Below, in pieces: positions 22,092 through 33,859 of a stretch of 64,000 nucleotides of DNA. The number at the start of each line of letters is the position of its first letter. Position 1 is the first letter of the stretch. This stretch comes from Euryodendron excelsum (lineage: Eukaryota > Streptophyta > Magnoliopsida > Ericales > Pentaphylacaceae). Where the stretch lies: NCBI GenBank assembly GCA_033060915.1, contig CM065389.1, positions 21,538,501 to 21,602,500 on the forward strand, in the 5' to 3' direction. Position numbers and translations under genes: made by a program. The notes beneath the pieces are model-generated. The model had not been told where the DNA came from. It did not search any database and saw nothing but the letters and a program-made list of their open reading frames with translations.

Positions 22092-23010
22092 AATCTTGGA
22101 CTTCCCCAAAGGAGCAGCGTTTTGCCAGACGGAGTGCCAGTTCAAGAGGTATCAGAAGTTAACCTTGGACCTCCACAGAGGAGCAGCGTTTTGCCAGATG
22201 GAGTGCCGATTCAAGAGATATCATAAGTCAACCATGGACTTCCCCAGAGGAGCAGCGTTTCGCTAGACAGAGTGTCGGTTCAAGAGATATCATAAGTCAA
22301 CCTTGGACTTCCCCAGAGGAGTAGCGTTTCGCCAGACGGAGTGCCAGTTCAAGAAGTATCAGAAATCAACTTTGGACTTCCCCAAAGGAGCTGCGTTTCG
22401 TCAGATGAAGTGCTGGTTCAAGAAGTATCGGAAATCAATCTTGGACTTCCTTAAAGGAGCAGTGTTTTGCCAGACGGAGTGCCGATTCAACAAATATCAA
22501 CAATCAACCTTGGACTTCTCTAGAGGAGCAGCGTTTCACCAGACGGAGTGTTGGTTTAAGAAATGTCAGAAATCAACCTTGGACATCCCCAAAGGAGCAG
22601 CGTTTTGCCAGACGGAGTGCAGGTCCAAGAAATATCAGAAATCAACCTTGGACATCCCCTAGAGGAGTAGCGTTTCACCAAACGGAGTGTCGGTTCAAGA
22701 AATATCAGACATCAACCTTGGACATCTCCAGAGGTGCAGCGTTTCTCCAGACGGAGTGTCGGTTCAAGAAGTATCAGAAATTAACCTTGGGCTTCCCCAG
22801 AGGAGTAACATTTTGCCAAACGGAGTGTCAGTTCAAGAAATATCAAACGTCAACCTTGGATTTCCTTGGAGGAGCACCGTTTTACCAGACAGAGTTCTGG
22901 TTCAAGAAGCGTCAATTCCTCTAGAGGAGCATTGTTCTACTAGATGGAGCGCCAGTACAAGGAGCATTAATTCCCCCAGAGGAGTATCATTTTACCAGAC
23001 AAAATACCAA
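22092..23010 (+). repeat. 69-bp minisatellite in D 3' UTR
   Basis: The phrase TTGGACTTCCCCAGAGGAGC recurs near 22096, 22165, 22234, 22303, 22372, 22441, 22510, 22579, 22648, 22718, 22787 and 22856: twelve copies at 69 bp with one 70-bp step. Shorter, more decayed units follow to about 23010. As 69 is a multiple of three, open frames encode 23-residue repeats (for example CQFKKYQKSTLDFP). Three frames are partly open, so coding is unlikely. Tandem arrays in the 3' UTR of Ogre-type elements are known and have been proposed to seed satellites. Confidence 0.93.
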
Positions 23011-23133
23011 GCATCGACCAGCTACTTGAGGTAACTGTTCTTTGGATTCCAATTCTTCTAGTTCCTTCGATCGCCTCGTGGTGAACATGGGACTCTTACT
23101 TTATCGTTTTCTATCTTCGACAAGCGAAGATAC

Positions 23134-23148
23134 AAAAAGAGGGGCAGC
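23134..23148 (+). other. Polypurine tract of element D
   Basis: AAAAAGAGGGGCAGC abuts the 3' LTR start at 23149. The same tract is present in E on the minus strand (58144-58158). It primes plus-strand DNA synthesis in LTR retrotransposons. Confidence 0.85.
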
Positions 23149-26100
23149 TGTAATCACCCCATTTTTGCCCGCTCGGCAATCTCCGGCCCGACTGGGCTCT
23201 CTTTACACATCACATGCATATCCAGACTCTAACCTACCTTCTAAACTTGAATTTAGTTCACTAGTCGCTTTTCGGGCCCGTAAGGCCCACTTGAAGCTAA
23301 ATGACCATTTTGACACTAGGCATCCGAGTGCCCCAGGAACCACACCAGCCTTGGGTATCAAACCGGTAGCCTCTCGAGAATGCTCGTTATAGTATTCCTG
23401 GCCTTCCTTTATCTTTTCGGATCATTCCGAGTCAATTCCGGCAAACTTGGTGCAAAATGACCGTTTTGCCCCTAGCAGGCCGTTTGCCTTTTCCAACCAC
23501 ACTGACTCTGGGTATCAAACTGGTAACCTTTGGAAACATTCTAAATAATGTTTCCAAACCTTGAGTCTCCTTCTGGGACATTCTGAGTCCGTTCCGGCAG
23601 CTTTCCAGCCCGGTTGACCGTTTTGGCCCTAATGACTCGGTCAACCCTTCTAACAAATCTCATCATCATCTTTCAAGTCCTTTGTCCTTGAGACATTATT
23701 CTAAGGGTTCCTGTCCCTTTTCGGCTCTTCGGGTCATTCCCGGCTCCTTCAATTCATCCCCTCACCTTCCGAAGTCACTTCTAGTGAAGTCAGGCTAAAA
23801 ATTACACGGTAGTCACTAGTACAAGCACACAAATCTTCTAAAGATATGTTTCTTGCCGACCTTAAATATTTCCTAAATGGCTGGCGACACTCCTAGTGGT
23901 GCCAGTGTAATTTTTAGCCTGGTGCCACTGTAACAAGCGCCAGTGCATTCCTCTCTCTATAAATACAGAGTCTCTTCCAGTGTGAAAAAGGTCCGCAAAC
24001 TCAGTCTGAAGATCCTAATATTTGATATACAGAGCTTGTAGCCTCCCTAAACCCTAGCTTCTCTAGGTTTTCCAAACCTTAGCCACCATACACCAAACCC
24101 TAGCCTCCTATACACTCATACACACTCCTATACACTTATACACTAGCCTCCAACCCTCCATTGAAGACTTGGATTGCTGTAACTACGGAGCTTTGAAGAT
24201 CGAAGACAAACCCTCGAAGACTGAAGTGAAGCGAAGACTGCAGAAAAGTAAGGCGCGCAAAGCCAAGCGAAATAAACAAGACATACAGTAGGTTTTCCCT
24301 TTAAGTTTTTGCACTTCCCCCTTTCTCTTCTCCCTCCTAACCCACTTGGGTTTTCTCTATTTTAATCCCCCATCTTCTTCCCCCCTTTCTTTGCATGCTT
24401 GGAACAAGGGGATTCTCGGTCCATGTGTAGGATTAGACTATTGGAGGGTCACCGTGTCGGGGGCTTTCTTTTAGTCTAACCGGAGACCACGTGGGTTCGG
24501 CCCCCTTGATTATGTGGTGAAGCCTTAACCTTGTATGTTCACGACCCCATTGTGCATATCATTATCTTGCATTCTTCTAAAAATCGTTTTCAAACTCGTT
24601 TTCAAAGCGTGCATTAAACTTGTTTTCAAAATTATATCAAAATCTCCTTTTTCAAAACTTGTTTTCAGAATCACAATCCTAGGGTGATTCTAGTCTTTCC
24701 ATGGCTAGGGTTGCTTTAGGAATGTGTTACATTTAAAGTGACTTTCATGGTCTATATTTTCAAATCTTGTTATTTTCAAAACTACTATCCTAAAGTGGTT
24801 CTAGCCCTGTTATGGTTAAAATCGCTTTAGGAAAGTGAGATATTTTATATACATTCAAAAATCTCTTCTCAAAAATCTCCTCCTAAAAATCTTTTTCCAA
24901 CATGCTTTCCATAAACTCTCTTTAAATTCCTTTCCAAAATTGTTTTCTAAAATCTCTCTTCAAAAATCTATTTTCCAAAACTTCTCTTTTCAAACTCCTT
25001 CCCAAAACACTCTTCTCAAAATTCGCTTTCCTAAAAACTCTTTCCTAAATGCTTCTTCCAAAATTTTGTTTCCAAAACTCTCTCAAAGTTTTACTTTCCA
25101 AAAACTTCACTCCTAAAACTCTTTTTAAATTCACTTTCTAAAAACTCCTCACTAGGATTTCTTTCCAAAAACTCTCTTTTTTCAAAATTCACTTTCTAGA
25201 AACTCCTCTCTAGGATTTCCTTCCAAAAAATTTTATTTCCAAAAACTCACTTTTCAAAAATTCCTTTTCTTGGTGCTCAAGTCAAGCCCTAGAACCATAA
25301 TTAGGAAACCCTACTATTCTTTCCCAAAAATATGATTTTCAAACTTACCTTAAAACCTAGGTTTCCAAAATCTCCCTTTTCATATCCAAACTATACATAT
25401 TTTCTACGTCAAAACTATAGTCTTCCAAATTTAGGGTTTCTAAAACTTCTCTTTTCAAATTCATGCAAAATCCAATCTTCCCTTTAGGTAACTAACCTAA
25501 TATTCCCATTTAGGAAACTAGATCCTATCCTCTGTTTCTGGAAACAAAATCAAACCTTCTCTTTTAGAAACAAAATCCAATCCTTTGTTTTAGGAAATAA
25601 GAATCTTAACCCTTCTTAGTCCAAATCTTTCCTAATTCAAATCCTTCCTAATCTTCTACTTTCCTAAATTTTAAATTTCCAAAACTTGAACATAAAATTT
25701 TTTTCTAAATTTTAAAACTCAACTTCCACATTTTTCCTAATTCAACCCTTTCTTAATTCCATCCTTTTCTAAATCTTAACTTCCCAAATCCAAATCTTCA
25801 AATCTTTCTTAAAGTTCAAATCTTTCCAAAACTCTAAACTTTCTTAAACTTTAACTATTTCTAAAATTCTAAACTTCAAATCTTTCCAAATCTAAAACCT
25901 TCTTGATTCGAAACTTTCTTAATCCAACACTTTTCTAATTCAAAACTTTCCTAAAATGAAACTTTCCTAAATCGAACCTTTCCTAATTCAAACCCTTCCA
26001 AAATCCAATCTTTCCTAATCTTCCAAGTCCAATATTTGAGTCAAATCTTTCTTAAATATCAAGTCTTTCTTAAATCCTATCTTCCTAAGTTTAGGTTTCT

Positions 26101-27011
26101 TAAACTTTAGTCTTTCCAAATCATTTTCCTAATCCTTCAATTCCAATTTCCAATTTCTCATCTTCTAAGTTCAAATCAAACTCTTTTTCGAATCCAATCT
26201 ACTATTTTCTATTAGACTCTTGTCCGAACTACGACTGACCTGATTCCTCCAAAAGGATACATAGGCAACCCTCATGGGTGCGGTCACAACCTTTTTCAAA
26301 TCTCCAATTCCATAACTGTTTTTCAATTTCCAATTCTATGTTCTATTTCCAACTTCCAACTCTAAAAATCTATTTTTAATCCTCAATTTCAATATCTAAA
26401 TTTTCTTTCCAATTTCAAACTTTAATTCTTCTTTTCTAAATCTATTTTTCGACTCTCTTTTTCTTGCATTTGCATATCATGCATCATGTCTTTTCAAAAT
26501 TGTTTTTTAAAGTAAATAGGATTGGACATTTGTTAGTTGAAAACTCTCATAGGTGAATTTATGGTAAATAGACATGTAGGTACCACAAGGGCGGGGTAGG
26601 GTGATGGCTTAGTGCGTCTTCCCTACACGTAACCAACCTCCGAACTTAGGATCACTGATTTCAAAGACCAAAAATGGAGTTATTTTTCAAAAAGGGCTTG
26701 AATGTTTTTCAAAGGTTGCTAAATAACCTGTTTTTCTCAAAATCCTCTCTTAAGGTAGAATTTTCAAAATAGTTTTCAAAAAAACCCTAAGTGTAGTCTT
26801 CGGATTATGCTTAATTTTTAGGTGACCTAACTCATCTTAATCAAGTTAGGTGGCGACTTCAAATATTTTTTAAAAGCCCTTTATTCAAATCTATTTTCAA
26901 TTCAAACCTAGTCGCACTCATTCTCCTAAGAAGGTGAGTTCTAACGCGAGAGTACAGTATTTTTCTCGCTTGTGTGTGTATTCCTCGAGTGCGAAAAATC
27001 TGGCCGTGATA
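23149..27011 (+). mobile_element. 3' LTR of element D (3,863 bp)
   Basis: Starts with TGTAATCACC and ends with GGCCGTGATA, where the 5' LTR has GGCGCGACA. It has a TATA box at 23958-23965, AAACCCTA leader repeats, stem-loops near 24677-24720 and 24787-24832, and the G-poor tract. Confidence 0.92.
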
Positions 27012-30000
27012 GTTGCTTGCCACCTTAAAAACTTTCCTAAGTGGTTGGCGCCACTAGTAGTAGCGTCAAGCCAAATTTTGGCCTGGCACCACTCCTAGTG
27101 GTGTTAGAAGGATTTTTAGCTTGGCACCACTGCAACAAGCGCCAAATCATTCTTCTTTCTATAAATATAGAGCCTCCTCCAGCGTGAAAGAGGTCTGCAA
27201 ACTCAATCTAAAAACCCTATTCTTCAATATACAGAGCTCGTAGGCTCCCTAAACCCTAATCTTCTTTAGGTTTTCCAAACCCTAGCCCCTATACACAAAC
27301 CCTAGCTCTCATATACTCCCATACACTCATACACTAGCCTCCAAAGCCTCCCTTGAAGACTTGAAGTGCTACAACTTGAAGCTCTCGAAGATTAAGACAA
27401 GTTCTCAAAGATCAAGCTGAAGACTGAAGCAAAGATCGAAGCAAAACAAGAAAAACAAAGTGCGCAAAGCAAAGCAAAATAAAGAAGACACAAGGTAGGC
27501 TCTCTATTTAAGCTTACGCATCTTCCCTCTCTCTCTTCTCTCTCTGAACCCACTTGGGTTTTCTTCTAGTTTAATCCCCCATCTTCTCCCCCCCCCCCCC
27601 TCTTGCATGCTTGAAACAAAGGACTTCCCGGTCTATGTGTAGAATTAGGCTATTGGAGGTCACTGTGTCAGGGGCTTTCTTTTAGTCTAACCAGAGACCA
27701 CGTGGGTTTGGCCCCCTTGATTATGTGATAAAGCCTTTAATCTTGTATGTTCACGACCCCAACTTACATTGTGCACATCATGATTTTGCATTCCTCCAAA
27801 ATTCGTTTTTAAACTTGTTTTCAAAACTTGCATCAAAATCTTCTTTTTCAAAACTTGTTTTCAAAATCACAATCCTAAGGTGATTCTAGCCTTTTCATGG
27901 TTAGGGTTGCTTTAGGAAAGTGTTACAGTTAAAGTGACCAATATGGTCTATATTTTCAAATTCTTGTTGTTTTCAAAACCACTATCTTAGAGCGGTTCTA
28001 ACCTTCTTCTGGTTAGAATCGCTTTAGGAAACTGAGATATTTATATACTTTCTAAAAACTCTCTTTTCAAATTTCTCTTTCTAAAAAATCTCTTTTCCAA
28101 TACACTTTCTAAAAATTCTCTTCAATCTCATTTTCAAAACTCCTTTCCAAAGTTGTTTTCTAAAACTTTCCTTCACAAAACTCACTTTCCTGAAAACTCC
28201 TTTCCAAAATTTTCTCTTTAAAATTCACTTTCTAAAAACGCTCTCTAGGTCTCATTCCTAGAAAAACTCTTTCCAAAAATTCTCTTTTCAAAATTCGCTT
28301 TCCAAAAACTCTTTTTTAAGATCTCCTTCCAAAACCTCTCTTTCCAAAAACTCTCTCTCAAAGTTTTACTTTCCAAAATCCCCTTCGAAAAACTTTCTTT
28401 TCAAAATTTACTTTCTAAAAAACTCTTCTCTAGGATTGCCTTCCAAAAATCTCCCTTTCTAAAAGCTCACTTTCTAAAATCTCTTTTCTTAGAGTCCAAG
28501 TTAAACCCTAGAACCCACGATTAGGAAACCCTAATTTCTTTTCTCAAAACATGATTTCCACTCTTGCTTTAAAACCTAGGTTTCCAAAATCTCTCCCTTT
28601 TACATCAAAATCATAAGTTTCCAAAAACCTCTTTTCTACGTCAAAACTATAGTCTTCCAAATCTATGGTTGCTAAAAAACTTCACCTACCAAATCCATCC
28701 CAAATCCAATCTTTCCTTTAGGAAACCAAATCCAATCTTCCATTTAGGAAACTAGATCCTATCCTCTATTTTTTGAAACAAAAAAAACACCTATTTTAGA
28801 AACAAAATCTAGTCCCTTGTTTTAGGAAATGGGAATCTCAATCCTTCCTAGTCTAAACCTTTCCTAATCCCCTCCTTCCTAATCTCATACCTTCCTAAAT
28901 CTTAGGTTTTCAAAACTTAAACATTTAAATCTTTCCTTAAACTTTAAGTTTCCAGATCTTTCCTAATTCAACCCTTTTCTAACTCCATACATTTCCAAAT
29001 TTAAACTTTCCAAATTCAAATCTTTCTTAAACTTAAACCTTTCCTAACTTCAAGAATTTCTAAAACTCAAACATTTTCCAAATTCTAAACTTTCCTAAAA
29101 TCTTTTGCAAATCTAAAATTTTCTAAATTCAAAACTTTCGTAATTTTAAAACTTCCCTATTTCAAAACATTCCAAATTCAAAACTTTCCAATTTCAATAC
29201 TTTCTTAAAATGAAACCTTTCCTATTTCAAAACTTTCATATTTCAAAATATCTCCAAATCAAAACTTTCCTAATTTGAAAACTTTCCTAAACCAAAACTT
29301 TTCTAATTCAAAAACTTTCCTAAAATGGAACTTTTCTAATTCGAACATTTCCTAAATCCAATCTTTCCCCAATCCTCCGAGTCCAATATTCGAGTCAAAC
29401 CTTTCTTAAATCTCAGGTCCTTTCTAAATCCTATCTTTCCTAAGTCTAGGTTTCCTAAATCTCAATATTTCTAAAGCAAGTCCAAATCTTTCGTCTAAGT
29501 TCTATCTTTCCAAATCAAAGTCCAATCTTTTCAATTCCAAATTCCAATCTTCTATTCTAAATTCAATTCAAATCCAAATTCCAATTCAATTTCTTCTTCC
29601 ATATCAAACCTTCTATTTTCTATCGGACTCTTGTCTAAACTACAACTGACCTGATTCCCCAAAAAGGATACTTAGGCACTCATGGGTGCGGTCGCCACTT
29701 TTATCAAATCTCTAATTCCATAACTTTCTTTGAATTTCCAATTCCAAAAATGTATTTTCAAATATCTATTTCCAATCTCTAAAACTTTCTTTCAAAATCA
29801 AATCTATCTTTTCAAATATATTTTCAAATCAAATCAAGTTCTTTTTAGATTTATTTCTAAATCAAATCTTTTTCTTGCATTTACGTATCATGCATCATAT
29901 CTTTCTAAAAATTCTTTTATAAAGTGGATAAAATTGGACATTTATTAATCGTAAGCTCTCATAGGTGAATCTAGGGTGAATAGACATGTAGGTAACACAA

Positions 30001-30408
30001 GGGTGGGGTAGGGTGATAGTTTAGTGCGTTTTCCCTACACGTAACCAACCTCCGAACCTAGGATCACTATTTTCAAAGACCAAATGAAGTTATTTTCAAA
30101 CAAGGGCTTAAATATTTTCTAAAGGTTGCCAAACAACCTGTTTTCTTAAAAACCCTCTCTTGAGAAACTATTTTCAAAAACCCTAAGTGTGATTTTCAGA
30201 TTGTGCTTAGTTTTTAGGTGACCTAACTCCCCTTAATCAAGTTAGGTGGCGACTCCAAATTGTTTTCCAAAAGCCCTTTATTCAAATCAATTTTCAATTC
30301 AAACCTAGTTGCACTCATTCTTCTAGGAGGATCAGTTTTAATGAGAGAGTACAGTATTTTTTCCACTTGTGTGTGTATTCCTCGAGTACGAAAAATCTGA
30401 GCACAACA
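27012..30408 (+). mobile_element. Solo LTR C, right piece
   Basis: Continues LTR C after element D, starting with the duplicated GTTGC and 'ttgccacc'. It has a TATA box at 27160-27167, a 13-C run at 27588-27600, stem-loops near 27874-27917 and 27984-28029, and the G-poor tract, and ends with GAGCACAACA at 30408. The two pieces total about 4.8 kb. Confidence 0.9.
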
Positions 30409-33400
30409 GCAGTTAGTTGCCAAATGGACACTAAAGCTTTATGACATTCCATATTTGTTGGGCATGTTCCCATATTTGTTTTTGATTGGTTATTCAGAAG
30501 TAGGTTGGTGTAGTTAACAGTGTAATGGTGTTATAGTGGATTTAGAAGTGGGAAACTCTTTTTGGTTGTGCCATGGGAGTGGAACCCATGAGTGTGTTGG
30601 CTGGTGTAAAAGTAGTTATGCATGTGGGTGTATATATATATAATAAGGAGGTGTATATCTTGGGAGTGGTTAAAAATATTGTTGCCAGGTAGTGGGTGCT
30701 TTTAGTTCATGATCATTTGACCATGAAGATGGTGACTCGAGCCTGAATGGACTGGAAAGAAAGGTATAGGGAGATGTAGTGCGGTTAGTATGTATTGATT
30801 GGTGTGTGTATAAATTATAGAATTGGAAGGGAAGTTGTTGTAAGTTAGTGCGTCTAATAAATTAGAAAGATAAAAGTGGTGTATATATAAGATGGGGATC
30901 TGGGTAAAATTAATGGAAAGATTGAAATTATGAAAATATGGTAAAGTCCCTCATGAGTTAAACTAATATCACTTGGGACCCATGGTGACAAGTGTATTAC
31001 ATGCATTTGTCACCTGAGAGCAGCCCCACTCACTTGTTTATATATATACACACACAGAAGGCTAGAGCGTTGCTTTGTCTTTGCATCAATTGGTGTATTC
31101 AATGTATATTAAATTGAGTGGGGAGAAGGTCATTCATGAGTGAGAAAAGAGTGACATAGAGAGAGAAAGAAAGAATACAAGAGAGAGAATTTGGGTGAAG
31201 TAGCTACCACACAAAGGAGCTTTGGAGAAGGCTAGGATAAGCAAGGGAAAAGTAACATAAGGTATAAACATTCTTCCTTTGTCTCTATGGGCATTGCATG
31301 CATGGTTGTGGCTGGAAATAAGCATAAAAGGGCCAAAAGCCATGGTTGCTGGCATGCCACTAATTTAGAAAAGCTGGAACCCAGAGAATCTACTTATGCA
31401 TGTTCAATCTAGATGAATTGAGCCAAGTTTTAATATTTTTTTATATGGTATATCAGTGGCCTTAAGAGGCCCATATCATTACAAATAGAATCCCTTATCA
31501 TTTTATTGTTTTCCTTCTAGAACTCAAGTGTAATCGGTTGCATGTATTGTAAATAGACTGCATGCGTTATATTTTAATTAGAAGTCATATATTGCTAGTT
31601 TATAAGATTTTTGGAGATGTATAAACCTTAAATTTAGTGGGTAACTCAGGTGGGGGGCACGAACTCCATTTACAGCTGACTGTACACCGATCGGTGATCC
31701 ATAGTCAGATTCAGACCCTCGTTTTAAGGTCCAAAATTAATTGCATGGAGACTCTGAGACCACCAGTAGATGGGTCTTTCAAAAAATTTCAAATTAGACA
31801 CCAATTTCACACAAAACCATTGAGAAATGAAGGAGAAACCTCAGTCCAAAGTGGATGAGAACACTACTACAATTTTCTGCAGAACAACCATTTTTCAAAG
31901 GTTCTTTAGGCCCTCAAACCTTAACAAAAAATTATTCTGAGACCAAAGGTAGAGAGCTATCAAAAACTTACTTGATTTAGACTCAAATTTTGCATGATTC
32001 CATTGAGAAACAAAAGAGAAAACTCTATTTAAATTTGGAAGAAATTTTGGTGCGAAATCAGCAGAAAATGTGACTTTCGGAAGCATTTTCAAGCCTTAAT
32101 ACTTCATGAAAAATTATTCTAAAAATATGAGGAGATTAGGCTCGAAGAGTAAATAATTTTAGACACTTGATTCGTCAAAATCCATCGAGAAATGAGAAGG
32201 AAAACCAAGTTAAAGTTAGGATGAATTTTTGTGCAAATTTGTCAGGTACAGTGCATTTCGGAGCCTTTTCAGGAGACCGAATTTTCATGAAACTGAGTTC
32301 TGAACATATGTCTAGATCGGGTTTGATAAGAACTTCACTTTAGACATAAAATTCATATGGTTTGATTTAGAAATGAAGGGGATATGTTGGTTTAAAATTT
32401 GCGAAGAAAATCTGCCACTGAGGCAGCTGCAGGGCTACAATTTTATTGATAATTGACCCATTTAAAAATGTTATTTGCAAATGAATCCTTGAACACTTGT
32501 ACTAGAATTATAATAGTGATTTATACTTTGGTCTCACTTAAAAATATTGAATATATGAATTATAGTAAAGTTTTAAAGTGAGACTGCCATAGCTGATTCT
32601 TGATGCCATGTACTGTGACCTCTGCTTTGACCAAACATTTGACCAAGTTAGAGTATTCAAACACTCATGAAATTTTTACTATAGCTATTAGAGCTGTGGT
32701 GAGGTTGTGTACCAAATTTCGGATCAATTTGATATTATTTGCCTATATTTAGAACCTCTCAAAACTAGACCATTTGCTTCAGAAACTGGATTTTAACAGT
32801 ACTGTCCTGTTTTATAAAATGCTAAATAAATACTTAGGCTTGTCCTAAAATTGTGAAATTTGGTCTGAATACTCTCTAAAATGACTACTTTTTTATTCCA
32901 AAAGTTCTGAAAATTTTTTATTTCAGATCATGAAGTTGTGTCCATTTTATTTTAGGTCGAGTCTAGGAAAGGGGAGTGAGGCATGACATCACACGCATGC
33001 ATGTTCACTTATTTATAGGGAACATAAGTTAATTTCAAAATAGATTCCTTTACAGGTTTGGTATGAACTCTAAGACGAATGAAAGTAAGGGTGAATACGT
33101 AATCAGGTAGAAAACTATGCATTCTCTAAAATACATGCTCATTTCCGTACTATTAAATATATTGTTGATTGTTGTATCAATTATATTCTTGCTATAATGA
33201 TTTTAAAGTTGCATTATGAGATTGCTTGCATCACTCGGGAGGAATAATCGGAATGTTAAAAGGCTCCGGGTTTGTATCATGGATAAACCTGACCAACTAG
33301 TAAATGGGGCTGCCACGGGTCAATTTTCATTGGGCTTGATACGGGCTAGATGGTCTTGAATGGGATTGATTGTCTTGATGAAGGAGGAGTATCATGGGTG

Positions 33401-33854
33401 AACCCATTGGCTTGAATTGACCCTGGTTGGACATACCTGCACGATCCTGGTATTGATAAAAAGAAAGTTTAAGGGACATATGCATGTGATCTCATTTTTT
33501 TAATGCACTGTATTTAAACTTGTGCATTATAGAATCATGGAATTCCTACTGGGCTTCGTAGCTCACTCTTATTTTATGGGACATTTTTCAGGAGTTGAGG
33601 CATCAACTGAATTTTCAAGGAAATGAACATAAAAAAAAGTCCCACTATTATCCTGTCTCTTTAGAGAATATAAGTTAATTAGTTTCTTTGGGCTGTATTT
33701 GTAATGAAACTTAAATGTAGAGTTTCCATTAGTTTTCTTTCATAATGTAATAATAACATGACTTCTCGGATTGTGCTAAGATCTATGCTTAGAAAATATT
33801 GTTATCTATAACCCCCTTTGCTTCGACCTAGAGAGAGTGAAGTGGCTCGTGACA
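30409..33854 (+). mobile_element. Probable Tekay/Del-like LTR (5' end not found)
   Basis: No reading frame. It contains a TATA-like run near 31017-31025 and diverged ~180-bp repeats between about 31740 and 32300 (phrases like 'ccattgagaaatgaagga'). It also has a 'tactgggcttcgtagctcac' and 'ttttcaggagttgagg' block near 33550-33600, and the end GCTCGTGACA at 33854. These features resemble the long LTRs of plant Tekay/Del chromoviruses, whose ends are TGTCAC...GTGACA. The expected start was not found next to 30409, and no primer-binding site follows 33854. The assignment rests on general resemblance. Confidence 0.45.
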
Positions 33855-33859
33855 ATCAT

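Larger units (their letters stand above)
19410..23133 (+). other. Long 3' untranslated region of element D
   Basis: About 3.7 kb without coding potential, made up of at least four tandem-repeat families (separate entries) and A-rich runs at 20405-20440 and 20508-20530. Parts align to the minus strand of E (19670-21950 to about 62230-63940; 23075-23148 to 58144-58215). In E the stretch matching D 21960-23075 holds an antisense gene instead of the 69-bp array. Confidence 0.75.
12453..27011 (+). mobile_element. Element D: Tat/Ogre-like, gag-only LTR retrotransposon, full length
   Basis: It has two LTRs (12453-16373 and 23149-27011), a primer-binding site, a broken gag, a repeat-rich 3' untranslated region and a polypurine tract, in that order. 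There is no trace of protease, RT, RNase H or integrase between gag and the 3' LTR, so the element is non-autonomous; whatever moved it came in trans. It sits inside solo LTR C. Its LTRs differ from B, C and E by lacking about 0.7-0.8 kb of U3 (B about 2860-3540), which marks it as a separate subfamily. Confidence 0.9.

Noticed and set aside
22092..23010. CRISPR-like array
   Set aside because: The repeats are contiguous with no unique spacers, and the window is plant nuclear DNA.
22303..23034. Long repetitive frames with 23-residue units
   Set aside because: They are produced by the 69-bp minisatellite. Different frames are open in different parts and no start or domain supports coding.
33855..33859. 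ATCAT as a target-site duplication of the Tekay-like LTR
   Set aside because: No matching copy was found at the other side, whose boundary is itself unknown.
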